From a virus, in IMG/VR virus record IMGVR_UViG_3300046642_000303, positions 1 to 25,506 of that record: a DNA stretch of 25,506 nt. One strand, 5' to 3'. Positions 14,625 to 22,731 of this stretch are shown here, one piece after another. How positions within the stretch are numbered: the first letter of the stretch is position 1; each line of letters opens with the position of its first letter. Below the pieces are notes generated by a model. It was not told the origin of the DNA, made no database searches, and saw only the letters and a program-made list of their open reading frames with translations. The position numbers were made by a program, and so were the translations under genes.

Positions 14625-15020
14625 ATGCCTCTGACACATTCCCCGCCCTATACTCTGCTTGCGATCGATAATATTGACTTCAGCGATCCTGCCGTGCGCG
14701 GCATCACCATGACGCTGGAGCCGATCGACCAGGCCAAGAACCTGGCGCGCGATTGCCGCGGCGCGCTGGCCGATATCTCGCTCGCGCAGTTTCGGCAATA
14801 CAAGGTCACGATCACCTGCACCGACCATGAGGCGCCCGAGCTCACCGACGTGTGGCCCGGCCAGGACATCACCATCACTTGCATCCCCGGCCTCGGCGCC
14901 GCCAACACCACCGGCGACGTGTTGATCATCCTCGCCAAGGTCACGGCTTGGAACACCTCGCGCGACGAATGGGCGGCTGAGGTGGCCTGGCAGATCGAGG
15001 CCGAGCAAAGGACGCCTTAA
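14625..15020 (+). CDS. minor tail protein, 131 aa
   Basis: The ATG abuts the tape measure stop. The product is 131 residues, beta-rich (YTLLAIDNIDFSDPAVRGIT; YKVTITCTDHEAPELTDVWP; DITITCIPGLGAAN), with no signal or membrane segment. Its position directly after the tape measure gene and before the large tail protein is that of a distal tail or tail-tip connecting protein. I do not recognise a named family. Confidence 0.65.
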   Translation: MPLTHSPPYTLLAIDNIDFSDPAVRGITMTLEPIDQAKNLARDCRGALADISLAQFRQYKVTITCTDHEAPELTDVWPGQDITITCIPGLGAANTTGDVLIILAKVTAWNTSRDEWAAEVAWQIEAEQRTP

Positions 15021-15023
15021 GCG

Positions 15024-17006
15024 ATGCCTGCCGGCCTGCCCTATTTTGCCTGGATCGATGTCAGCGAGACCACGTTCGGCCCGGAGCATGTGCGCTGGGA
15101 CGAGAGCGTGTTTTCGTTCGAGCTGAAGCAAGATGAGGGCGATCCGGCAAACATGACCATTGTTGTTCGCCGCCCGCGCAACACTGCCGGCGATCCGATC
15201 GGGCTGCTCGGTCCCGGCCGCAAAATCTGGGCGTGGTTCGCGCTCGACTGCGGACCCGCGTTGATCAAGTTTCGTGGTCGGTTGGTCGGCATTCCCACCA
15301 GCATGTTCGAGGATTTGGTCACGCTGGAATTCGTCGCGCGACCGGTGGATGTGGTGGCACAGAAGGAAGCTCTCGCCGATTCGCTGCGGGTGCTGCCGTA
15401 CTACGACGAGGCCATGATCGACCCGCAACGGCGCACCGACCCCGAGGTTGTGCTCGAGGGCTACACCAAAATCTGGCATTACGACCGCGAGACTCTCGTG
15501 ATCACCGTCTCGGACGAGATCAGCGGCGAGGATGGTCTTGTCGATTTCTTATGTGCGAATGGCGACGTGTTTTATGACGGGATCGGCCTGTCGCTCACCA
15601 GCGGGCCGTTGGCACGCGTCGATATCAATGCCGAATTCACCTGGACCCAGCAAGCGAGCGGCACCGTCGATCTGACGCAATATCTGATCTCGCAGTGGCC
15701 GAAGGTCTTTGGCGGTGAAATCTATTTGAATGCTGCGGACTGGCCCAAGAACAAGGCCGGCATCGGCGATGGCTGGGAGGTTGCAGAGTCGCACGCGCAA
15801 GACCTTGTTGACACGCAAACCTATACCGAAACTTTGGGCGGCGGCGGGATCACCAAATTTGCCGATGGCAGTACGTCCGAAGCACAGTGGTCATCGTCAA
15901 AGACGACTCTCAGGCATCCGCGCAATGTCGTCCACTTTGACCCTAGCAAGAAACTCGTCACCAATGCCTCAAGCAGCGTTTCTCATTCCAAGGATGGTGA
16001 TGGCGTCGACTATGTGTCGTCGACCAGTCAAAGCTACTCCGATTCGGAAGCGGTCATTGTGGTGCAAGCCATCAAGCCGACGTTGGTGGCGGGTTACAGG
16101 GCCGAGCGGCAATGTACGGAGAAAGTGTCGCTCACATTGTTCGCCGACGTGCAGCCGATCCTGACTGATCCCGAGGATGGCGAAGCGCTGCTGATCAATG
16201 ATATCCGCTCGGTCAATCTGAGTGAGATCATCGATGGACAGCCGCCGATCATCGGCAACCCGGCGCGACGATCCTACATCGCGACCGATCGCGGCAATCG
16301 AAGCATCGAGCATTTGATCGCATACGCGCGGGCGCAACTGATGAAGCGGGCGCGGGTCGTCGAGATCGCATTCGTGCCGAAGCTCGCGCGCATGCCGGAA
16401 GTCACGTTGCGCAAGAATGCATTCCTGGCCGAGCCGCGCGTCGGCGAGGCAACCGGCAAGATCATCGGCTATTCGGTCGCCCTTGATGGTTCGGATGGCC
16501 AGATCAAATGCGAGGTCAAGATCGGCTGCACCATCGGTTATGGCGGCAGCGTTGCGGCGGCGGACGGTACGCCGACCTATTGCACGATCGACTATGCCGG
16601 TCCCGACTATCAGCAGTTTATCAACCGGGTGGTTCTGTTTCCGCTCGATACGTCGGTCGGCTATCAACCGCCACTGGCCGCCCCGAATGATGACGGCATC
16701 AATTTTCTATCCGGGCTCAAAGCTGATGATGTCATCCAGGTTGGTCTGACCGTTGAATATGGCCCGGAGCCGCCGGGGCCTGCGGATCAAGACCCGCCTT
16801 TTAATTTCAGCGGTCCCACGTCCAACAACGACAAGCAGAATCAGCTCGAGGCGCGATCCGAATGGATCAAAAACGTCGCGCTTCCGCCATACGAGACACG
16901 AGCCAAGTTCAAGCTCAAGAGTATGATGGGCGAATTCTCGACCAATTATGAACTGCAAGTCACCGACCTGATGATTCCGACCGGCATTGATCTGGAGGCG
17001 GTCTGA
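15024..17006 (+). CDS. large tail protein, probable tail-tip hub, 660 aa
   Basis: The 660-residue protein follows the tape measure and a small tail protein, where siphoviruses encode the hub or tip. The N-terminal 200 residues (WDESVFSFELKQDEGDPAN, then LIKFRGRLVGIPTSMFEDLV) resemble the gp27-like hub fold, with a DPANMTIVVRRPRN beta segment. The middle holds a repetitive Ser/Asp stretch (SSSVSHSKDGDGVDYVSS), and a later part has VEIAFVPKLARMPEVTLRK. No peptidase motif is obvious. It would close the tube and carry the tip fibres encoded next. Assignment rests on position, size and the N-terminal pattern. Confidence 0.7.
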   Translation: MPAGLPYFAWIDVSETTFGPEHVRWDESVFSFELKQDEGDPANMTIVVRRPRNTAGDPIGLLGPGRKIWAWFALDCGPALIKFRGRLVGIPTSMFEDLVTLEFVARPVDVVAQKEALADSLRVLPYYDEAMIDPQRRTDPEVVLEGYTKIWHYDRETLVITVSDEISGEDGLVDFLCANGDVFYDGIGLSLTSGPLARVDINAEFTWTQQASGTVDLTQYLISQWPKVFGGEIYLNAADWPKNKAGIGDGWEVAESHAQDLVDTQTYTETLGGGGITKFADGSTSEAQWSSSKTTLRHPRNVVHFDPSKKLVTNASSSVSHSKDGDGVDYVSSTSQSYSDSEAVIVVQAIKPTLVAGYRAERQCTEKVSLTLFADVQPILTDPEDGEALLINDIRSVNLSEIIDGQPPIIGNPARRSYIATDRGNRSIEHLIAYARAQLMKRARVVEIAFVPKLARMPEVTLRKNAFLAEPRVGEATGKIIGYSVALDGSDGQIKCEVKIGCTIGYGGSVAAADGTPTYCTIDYAGPDYQQFINRVVLFPLDTSVGYQPPLAAPNDDGINFLSGLKADDVIQVGLTVEYGPEPPGPADQDPPFNFSGPTSNNDKQNQLEARSEWIKNVALPPYETRAKFKLKSMMGEFSTNYELQVTDLMIPTGIDLEAV

Positions 17007-17476
17007 TGGGGTTCGAAGTTGTCGTTCGCCCGGCAGTCTTGCCCAACATCCGGCCGGCACCGGCGCAGACCTTGCCGCCGGCGGATGATCCCGAGAAGGG
17101 GTTCTGTATGATCCGCGGCAATCCCGCCAAGTCGCTCGATCTCACGACGAGCTGGAGCCGCAGCACGTCGAAGTCGCATCAGGTTGAAACGAAGCGGCGG
17201 TTTGACGAGGTGCGGGTCTATCAAGAGAACGATGACGGTACGGTAAATAGAGACAACTTTGTTGATGTCGAAGTGGCCAACAAGATTTGGTCGAAGGGCG
17301 GAAAGCAGCCGGCCATCGATGGCAGCAAGCCGGGCTCTGAGGGCGGTCCTGAAAGCTCAAAGGGCAATTCACTGGAGATCGCGCAATGGTATGCGCGTGA
17401 ACTCGAGCGCGCGAATGCCGAAATCCGCAAGCGCGATGAGATCAGGAAGAACGCAGACGCGAAGGAAGGCGAATGA
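17006..17476 (+). CDS. hypothetical tail-region protein, 156 aa
   Basis: I do not recognise it. The first half has short hydrophobic and Pro-rich segments (VVVRPAVLPNIRPAPAQTLP) and a polar beta-like part (SLDLTTSWSRSTSKSHQVET). The second half is acidic and Gly/Ser-rich, ending in a charged helix (AQWYARELERANAEIRKRDE) that could form a coiled coil. Its start overlaps the hub stop by one base and its stop overlaps the next start (ATGA). It may be an adaptor between hub and fibre. Confidence 0.6.
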   Translation: MGFEVVVRPAVLPNIRPAPAQTLPPADDPEKGFCMIRGNPAKSLDLTTSWSRSTSKSHQVETKRRFDEVRVYQENDDGTVNRDNFVDVEVANKIWSKGGKQPAIDGSKPGSEGGPESSKGNSLEIAQWYARELERANAEIRKRDEIRKNADAKEGE

Positions 17477-18276
17477 CGATCGTTTATGTCACGACGGGTG
17501 CGTGGGGGGCCGGCACCGGCACGCCGAACAGCGCTGCCCAGGTCGATGGCAATTTCTACGATCTCGACCAGCGCGTGGTCACCCTGAACGCCGACCTGGC
17601 CGAAGGCAAGCGCATCGACTACGTGACCTATACCTCAAGCAGCATGACGTTTCACTATACCGACGGGACGACGCAAGTCATTCCATTGCCAATTGCCACT
17701 TTGCAATATGTCGGGCCGTGGATGAACAGCATGCCGTTGGTGCCCGGCAACTTGTTCACCGCCGGCAATGGTTTTTATCAGGTGCTCGAGGCTCACACGA
17801 CGCCGGCATATCCGGCGAACTTTGATCCCGATGCCACCGATGGCACCACCGATCAGAACCCGCTCTATCAACTCTGGATGCCGCTGCGCGATGTCAACTA
17901 TGACGCCGCGATTTTCGTGCCAGGCAGTATCCAGCGCAGCCCGAACGAACTGTTCTTTCAGGGCATTGCCAACCGGACGATGAATCTGGGTAGCGGCAAT
18001 GAGAGCGCCTACGCCTATCTCGATGTCGGCAACGAAGGCACCGGCGCGACCGATATCATCCTGTCGATCGAGAAGAACGGCAGCGAGATCGGCACCATCA
18101 CGTTCGATGCCGGCGGCTCCATTGATACCGCAGGCGGACAGGCAGGCGCGTTTAACATCCCGGCTGCGACCGACTTTGCCGAGGGCGACCGCTATGCGCT
18201 CCGCGTCACGCAATCCGACAACGCCGGGCCGTCCGGGCTGTCGGTCACGCTGCCGTTCGTGCGCACGGATATCTAA
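17473..18276 (+). CDS. tail fibre-like protein, 267 aa
   Basis: The N-terminus (WGAGTGTPNSAAQVDGNFYD, residues 10-29) is a variant of the phage fibre attachment motif; compare the similar NENFTELY region in the protein at 4826. The middle has VTYTSSSMTFHYTDGTTQVI and a YVGPWMNSMPLVPGNLFTAG stretch of the kind seen in carbohydrate-binding fibre modules. The C-terminal third is a beta-sandwich-like segment (ATDIILSIEKNGSEIGTITF and FAEGDRYALRVTQSDN). It likely makes a tip fibre. Its stop overlaps the next ATG by one base. Confidence 0.7.
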   Translation: MTIVYVTTGAWGAGTGTPNSAAQVDGNFYDLDQRVVTLNADLAEGKRIDYVTYTSSSMTFHYTDGTTQVIPLPIATLQYVGPWMNSMPLVPGNLFTAGNGFYQVLEAHTTPAYPANFDPDATDGTTDQNPLYQLWMPLRDVNYDAAIFVPGSIQRSPNELFFQGIANRTMNLGSGNESAYAYLDVGNEGTGATDIILSIEKNGSEIGTITFDAGGSIDTAGGQAGAFNIPAATDFAEGDRYALRVTQSDNAGPSGLSVTLPFVRTDI

Positions 18277-19337
18277 TGGCGCTTAGTCAGGATGTTCTGA
18301 CGCGGATCATCAATGTGCATTGGGGCGGCGGCGGCATATTTATTGCGGGTGATATGGATAGTAATATTTACCGCCTGAATATCGAAGATGAAACGCCAGC
18401 TTGGCGGGAGCTCGGTAAGTTGGATTTTCACAAAGAAAACGAAGACGGTTATTTCTCAGGACGAGTTGCAGGCAGCGCTTATGCGGTGGCTGATATCAAA
18501 GACGAGGAAAACAATACCATTGGCACAAAGCCGGTGTTTGTCCTCGTCGGCGGCAGTGGATTCGCCAATGAGTTCGGCGTCATCATGGCATCCAGGGATG
18601 GATTGAACTGGTCGAGAGTATTTACGATCGGGCCAAATCCAGACAGCGGCACCTATATCGGTGCTGGGATTTTCGGCGTTGTATGGGATGAGAAGGAACG
18701 AAAGTTTTATGCCGGCGGGCATCAGGTCGACAATTTTATTGATGGAGAAGCCGACCTCAAATGGGAGGAGCAAACCGATTTCCTTTTCCAATCGTCCGAT
18801 GGATTCAAATGGAGCAAAGTCAGTCAGCATGTGATCCATGTCGAGGCATCCCTTTCTGCTGAATTGTCTTACCCTGACTACAAGACTGGTCTGTTGGCGG
18901 GGCATTGCAGCAAACTTGTCAAGGACGACAACGGCAACGGCATTCCTGATGGAAACTATGGATATAAAAGCGAGACGATTTTGATCGCACCAAGCAAGGT
19001 GATTAAAATCGATTATTTATTCGGTCTCTATCTCAATGATATTCCCAGAGGTTCTACCACGGTCACCGTGACGAATTTTGGTGAGGGGGTTCCGCCTTCC
19101 TATCCTTCGGATGTTGGCATCCCAATAGCCTGCACCGCTACCGCTGGCGGCAAATGGATGGCCGCGGGTGGGGTTCTGGGCAGCAATTTCGACGCGGGCA
19201 CAGGTCGCAGCCAAGCCGCGATGCTGGTTCCTTCCGAAGCAGGCGATGAATACGTTTGGAAGGCGATCAATCCAGCCGGAACCAACATGATCATTACCAT
19301 GACTGGCGGGACAACAAAGACAAATGCTGGTCTGTAG
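18276..19337 (+). CDS. Asp-box (sialidase-like) beta-propeller protein, receptor-binding candidate, 353 aa
   Basis: Two Asp-box motifs of the BNR type are visible: ASRDGLNWSRV (about 108-118) and SSDGFKWSKV (about 173-182). Each precedes a Val/Ile-rich strand, as in beta-propellers. A third repeat-like area has VFVLVGGSGFANEFGVIMAS. The gene is visibly more AT-rich than its neighbours, so it may have been acquired separately. Catalytic sialidase residues cannot be confirmed, so a binding role is more likely than an enzyme. It is one of four surface-type genes in a row (17473-20855). Confidence 0.65.
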   Translation: MALSQDVLTRIINVHWGGGGIFIAGDMDSNIYRLNIEDETPAWRELGKLDFHKENEDGYFSGRVAGSAYAVADIKDEENNTIGTKPVFVLVGGSGFANEFGVIMASRDGLNWSRVFTIGPNPDSGTYIGAGIFGVVWDEKERKFYAGGHQVDNFIDGEADLKWEEQTDFLFQSSDGFKWSKVSQHVIHVEASLSAELSYPDYKTGLLAGHCSKLVKDDNGNGIPDGNYGYKSETILIAPSKVIKIDYLFGLYLNDIPRGSTTVTVTNFGEGVPPSYPSDVGIPIACTATAGGKWMAAGGVLGSNFDAGTGRSQAAMLVPSEAGDEYVWKAINPAGTNMIITMTGGTTKTNAGL

Positions 19338-20199
19338 CGTCAGCCTGCGCCCGCCACGGCATGCTATCGCGGCCGAGCTCACCGAGGTAGTCACAGCGAC
19401 GGATGTGCTTGCGTTCGGGAACGTCGTTTTTGCCACGCTGGTCGATGACCCGGCCTCGGTGAACGAAACCGTCGACGCCTATCTCGGCGAGATCATGCTC
19501 GAGGCGGCGAGCGCTGCCGATACCATTACTGCTGGGAGCGCCTTTGTTGACGCGGTTGTTGAGTCCATGACCACAACCGAAACGCAAGACGCCACAGTGA
19601 GCACCGCGGTGACCAGTGCGACCTGGGATGCCGCCACCGTTGCCTCTGTCACGCTTTCTGGCGGCAATCTCGTTGCTACCAACACTGGAACCACGTCGGC
19701 GAATCAGGGTGCGCATGTTGCTGCAACGTCGGGGAAGACCAGCAACAAATATTATTTTGAATTTACGTGGACGACACCCTTGCAAACCGGAAACATGGGT
19801 ATCGGCATTGGCACCACGGCTTCCACTTATACCAATATGGGGAATGGTGGGACGACGGGTGTTGAAAGTTATGCTGGTGGATCAACTTGGTCGAATGGAA
19901 GCCAGATTTTAGCCGGTGCTGGTGGCTGGTCCGCTGCACAAGTAATCGGTATCGCGGCCGATCTTGATAATAGACGGTACTGGTTCCGTCAAACTCCGTC
20001 CGGCAACTGGAATAACAGCGGCACCGCCAATCCTGCCACCAACACGGGCGGATTGACGATCCCCGCTGGAACCATGGTGCCGTTCGTGACATTCGGCGGT
20101 ACAGGTGGTGTGGCGAGCAACGTCATAACCGCCAATTTTGGCGGCAGTGCCTTTGGTGGCACGGTGCCATCCGGGTTCAATTCAGGGTGGCCGGCCTAG
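19324..20199 (+). CDS. SPRY-like tail fibre / receptor-binding protein, 291 aa
   Basis: Residues 18-90 hold about three degenerate 25-residue Ala/Asp/Thr-rich repeats (VVTATDVLAFGNVVFATLVD; AASAADTITAGSAFVDAVVE). The C-terminal 190 residues resemble a SPRY/B30.2-type domain: NKYYFEFTWTT, MGIGIGTTASTYTNMG, VIGIAADLDNRRYWFRQ, GTMVPFVTFGG and NVITANFGGSAF. Phages use such domains for surface binding. The gene overlaps the previous one by 14 bases in another frame, starting at ATG 19324 without a clear ribosome binding site, so coupling is likely. Confidence 0.68.
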   Translation: MLVCSVSLRPPRHAIAAELTEVVTATDVLAFGNVVFATLVDDPASVNETVDAYLGEIMLEAASAADTITAGSAFVDAVVESMTTTETQDATVSTAVTSATWDAATVASVTLSGGNLVATNTGTTSANQGAHVAATSGKTSNKYYFEFTWTTPLQTGNMGIGIGTTASTYTNMGNGGTTGVESYAGGSTWSNGSQILAGAGGWSAAQVIGIAADLDNRRYWFRQTPSGNWNNSGTANPATNTGGLTIPAGTMVPFVTFGGTGGVASNVITANFGGSAFGGTVPSGFNSGWPA

Positions 20200-20270
20200 A
20201 AAGCCGCAAAGGCCTCGGCCACGTATTACATCGATCCAAAGATCGACCTAACTCTCAGCGGGAGAACGCC

Positions 20271-20855
20271 ATGACCGAGGAACGCGCAGACGCGCGCGAA
20301 TGCAGTGACGCATCCGTCATCCGCGGCAGCGGTATCGGTGAGTGTGCCGAAGCGCATGGCCGCTATGAGATTGAGTGCATTGGCCCTGACGGCAAACTCA
20401 AATGGCGCGACACGATCGAGAATGTGGTCGCGACCGTCGGCAAGAACCTGGCGCTGGATACCTTCCTCGCCGGCTCGACCTATACCGTGGTCGGGCCGTT
20501 CATGGGCCTGATCTCGTCGGTGTCCTATACGGCGGTCGCTGCGGGTGACACCATGGCCTCGCATGCCGGCTGGCTCGAGGCCGGCGGCACCAATGCGCCG
20601 ACCTATTCCGGCAACCGCAAGACCGCAGTCTGGTCGGCCGCCGCGTCGGGGGCGAAGGCGCTGTCGGCGGCGCTGTCGTTCGCCATCACCAGCACCGGCA
20701 CCGTCAAGGGCGCGTTCCTCTGCTACGGCAGCGGCGCGCTCAACACCAAGGACAACGCCGCCGGCGTACTGTGGTCGGCCGGCACGTTCTCGACCGGCGA
20801 CAAGGCAGTGGTGAACGGCGACACGCTCAACGTGAATTATTCGACGAGCCTGTAA
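20271..20855 (+). CDS. phage structural protein of unknown function, 194 aa
   Basis: I chose ATG 20271 because GGGAGA at 20260-20265 gives it a ribosome binding site; upstream in-frame codons lack one. The N-terminal part is acidic with RYEIECIGPDGKLKWRDTIENV, then VGKNLALDTFL, PFMGLISSVSYTA and a Gly/Ala/Ser-rich beta domain (SALSFAITSTGTVKGAFLCY). This pattern occurs in proteins of alphaproteobacterial phages near tail and lysis genes, but I know no function for them. It could be a decoration or tip protein. Confidence 0.7.
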   Translation: MTEERADARECSDASVIRGSGIGECAEAHGRYEIECIGPDGKLKWRDTIENVVATVGKNLALDTFLAGSTYTVVGPFMGLISSVSYTAVAAGDTMASHAGWLEAGGTNAPTYSGNRKTAVWSAAASGAKALSAALSFAITSTGTVKGAFLCYGSGALNTKDNAAGVLWSAGTFSTGDKAVVNGDTLNVNYSTSL

Positions 20856-20859
20856 AAGC

Positions 20860-20872
20860 GGGAGAGCCTCCC
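20860..20872 (+). promoter_or_regulatory. SD-masking hairpin directly before the endolysin start
   Basis: GGGAG (20860-20864) pairs with CTCCC (20868-20872) around a 3-base loop, and ATG follows at 20873. The left arm is the likely ribosome binding site, so the hairpin would hide it. A 5-bp GC-rich stem is short but stable. This is a sequence-level prediction. Confidence 0.45.
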
Positions 20873-21871
20873 ATGAGGGTTGTCATATCGTCTGGCCACG
20901 CAAAATATGTTCGCGGGGCCTCGGGGTTCATTGACGAGGTGGATGAGGCCAGGCTTGTAGTCGAGCAGGTTGCCACGATGCTGCGCGGCATGGGCGTCGA
21001 GACAACGACGTTCCACGATGATGTCAGTCAATCGCAATCCGAAAATCTCGATCGCATCGTCGACTTCCACAACAGCAAAACTCGCGATCTCGACATCAGC
21101 GTTCACTTCAACGCCTATGAGACGACGAGCAAGCCAATGGGTTGCGAAGTGCTGTATGCATCGCAGACCGGAAGGGAAATTGCAGACGAAGTCGTGGATG
21201 CGATATGTACCAGTTCTGGCTTGATAAATCGTGGTCCGAAAGAACGCACCGATCTGGCGTTCCTCAATGGCACCGAGGAACCTGCGATATTGATCGAGAC
21301 TTGCTTCGTCGATTCGCAGGCCGATGTCGATATCTATGGCGACAAATTCGACGTTATTTGCGACGCCATTGCATCGGCAATCTCAGGGGAAGAGACTGAG
21401 CTGCCCGGATTGCGACCACCGAAGCCCCCAGGGATGGGGCTTAACCCGGAGCCCGAGCCGCCGTCGGATGTGTTGTTCGCCGCTGAAGGTAAATGTTCAT
21501 ACTTCGGCGGTCCCAATGACACCGGCGTATCGCCGAGCGAGGGATTGGCCTTCATCTACGACATCGATGAGGCTCCGCATCTATTCCTTCCCTACCAGCC
21601 CGAGGGAACGTCTGGCCTGGCGCGCCGCCTCAATCCCTACGTCCATTATGTGGCCTGTCGTTGGGACTACGGCGTGACGAGCAAGGAGATGCTAAAGAGC
21701 GGCAAGCTGGCGTTGGTTCGCGCTGGCGGTTTCGAGCTCAAAGCATTCCCGGCCGATTGGGGACCGAACGAAAACACCGGCCGCATTGCCGATCTCTCGC
21801 CCAGCCTGATGGATGATCTTGGGCTGACGACCGATGACGAGGTTGAAGTCATCTATCCAGTTGAGCCCTAA
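20873..21871 (+). CDS. N-acetylmuramoyl-L-alanine amidase endolysin with C-terminal DPBB-like domain, 332 aa
   Basis: The N-terminal domain (1-170) is an Amidase_3 zinc amidase that would cut the bond between muramic acid and the stem peptide of peptidoglycan. His9 (SSGHAKY), Glu22 or Glu25, His78 (DISVHFNAY) and Glu142 (AILIETCFVDS) fit the zinc/catalytic set. A Pro-rich linker (176-198) follows. Residues 200-332 contain GKCSYFGGPNDTG, AFPADWGPNENTGRIADLSP and DDLGLTTDDEVEVIYP, the pattern of RlpA-like double-psi beta-barrels. No signal peptide is visible, so a holin is expected. The start is ATG 20873, behind a GGGAG site that can be masked by a hairpin. Confidence 0.85.
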   Translation: MRVVISSGHAKYVRGASGFIDEVDEARLVVEQVATMLRGMGVETTTFHDDVSQSQSENLDRIVDFHNSKTRDLDISVHFNAYETTSKPMGCEVLYASQTGREIADEVVDAICTSSGLINRGPKERTDLAFLNGTEEPAILIETCFVDSQADVDIYGDKFDVICDAIASAISGEETELPGLRPPKPPGMGLNPEPEPPSDVLFAAEGKCSYFGGPNDTGVSPSEGLAFIYDIDEAPHLFLPYQPEGTSGLARRLNPYVHYVACRWDYGVTSKEMLKSGKLALVRAGGFELKAFPADWGPNENTGRIADLSPSLMDDLGLTTDDEVEVIYPVEP

Positions 21872-22206
21872 TGCGCCCTCTCGAGGACATGAGCCTGGGT
21901 CAGCGGGCGATCGCGACAGTCATCATTGTGGTGATCGTCCTGCTGATCTTAGCCGTCATCGGCTATCTGTCGGGACGCTGGGAGGAGGCACAGGCGCAAG
22001 TCGTTCCCTCGAAATGGGATAGCCGCATGATCGAGCTCGACAAGCAGGCGCTGGATCAAGCCTACGCTGCGCAAATGGCGCATGTCTTTGGCATCTGGAT
22101 CAAGGATGGGGTCACTGATCCGTCGCGGGCGCGAGTGGGCTTTGGCAATGCGCGCAAGGGCTACAATGCAGCGATGATCGAGATTGAACGGCGCCAGCAA
22201 CAATGA
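21871..22206 (+). CDS. membrane-anchored protein in lysis cassette, spanin-like position, 111 aa
   Basis: A single strong transmembrane segment (about 13-34, AIATVIIVVIVLLILAVIGY) is followed by a soluble helical part (SKWDSRMIELDKQALDQAYA, then a Gln/Arg-rich end). The N-in, C-out arrangement and the place after the endolysin are those of an inner-membrane spanin (Rz-like), but there is no lipoprotein partner nearby and no sure similarity. A holin-associated protein is another option. The ATG shares one base with the endolysin stop, and its stop overlaps the next ORF start (ATGA). Confidence 0.6.
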   Translation: MRPLEDMSLGQRAIATVIIVVIVLLILAVIGYLSGRWEEAQAQVVPSKWDSRMIELDKQALDQAYAAQMAHVFGIWIKDGVTDPSRARVGFGNARKGYNAAMIEIERRQQQ

Positions 22207-22320
22207 TCCGCCGCTACTGGATCGTTGTTCCGATGTGGCGCCGCGTCTTATCGATGGTCGCATGGTCCCACGCTACTGATCGCCATCATCGTCATCGCGA
22301 CGATACTGCTTATGCGCTAA
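22203..22320 (+). pseudogene. frameshifted small membrane protein, about 40 codons
   Basis: From ATG 22203 (ATGA overlap with the previous stop) the frame reads MIRRYWIVVPMWRRVLSMV and then becomes His/Arg-rich, with the next in-frame stop at 22332-22334. In the +1 frame from about 22264 the DNA encodes PTLLIAIIVIATILLMR, a membrane segment, and ends in TAA at 22318-22320 just before the next gene's ribosome binding site. Joining the two would give a small membrane protein of about 38 residues. A near-duplicate ATGGTCGC/ATGGTCCC at 22254-22269 marks the likely indel site. A frameshift mutation or a sequencing error are both possible. Confidence 0.4.
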
Positions 22321-22330
22321 GGAGGTTCAG

Positions 22331-22573
22331 ATGAGTCTCAGCGGCCTTGTGCTCGGCGTCATCAACGCCGCAATCGTCGTGGCGATCCTGCTGCTGGTCG
22401 GCGCGATCATCCTTTGGTTCTGCTCGTGGATGGGGATCGCGGTGCCGGGGAATGTCCAGAAAGGCTACATTGCCGTGGTTGCGCTGATCGGGCTTTACCT
22501 GATCGTGGCGCTGCTGTTCGGCATCCCCAGCGTCAGGATCATCGGGCACGCTGCACTTGCGATGGTGGCGTGA
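22331..22573 (+). CDS. small two-helix membrane protein, holin candidate, 80 aa
   Basis: AAGGAGG (22319-22325) before ATG 22331 is a near-perfect ribosome binding site. The 80-residue protein has two hydrophobic segments (about 6-30 and 46-65: AAIVVAILLLVGAIILWF and IAVVALIGLYLIVALLFG) with a short loop between them that contains VPGNVQKGY. Size, membrane layout and place downstream of the endolysin make it the best class II holin candidate here. Holins share little sequence, so this is a judgement from form and context. Confidence 0.6.
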   Translation: MSLSGLVLGVINAAIVVAILLLVGAIILWFCSWMGIAVPGNVQKGYIAVVALIGLYLIVALLFGIPSVRIIGHAALAMVA

Positions 22574-22686
22574 TGGATCGTGCGACCAAGGCGGCCATCG
22601 TCATCTTCGTGGTCGTGGTGTTCTTGATGCTGATGCTGGCAGCTTACGGATATTTCGGCGGCGGTTGGGACACATCGCCGCCCTGA
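22573..22686 (+). CDS. single-span membrane miniprotein, 37 aa
   Basis: The ATG shares its first base with the stop of the 80-residue gene (TGATG). It encodes 37 residues: a short charged start (MDRATK), one membrane segment (about 8-24, AIVIFVVVVFLMLMLAAY) and a short Gly/Trp tail. It is the last gene before the late-operon terminator. Possible roles are a holin partner or antiholin. It is real in the sense of tight coupling and strong hydrophobicity, but too small to assign. Confidence 0.5.
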   Translation: MDRATKAAIVIFVVVVFLMLMLAAYGYFGGGWDTSPP

Positions 22687-22731
22687 CTGCTAGATTGCTC
22701 CCGCTCGTAAGGCTCTCAGGATATCAACACA

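Noticed and set aside
14538-15479. 313-codon minus-strand ORF
   Set aside because: Antisense to tape measure end, small tail gene and hub gene, which are coupled and well supported on the plus strand.
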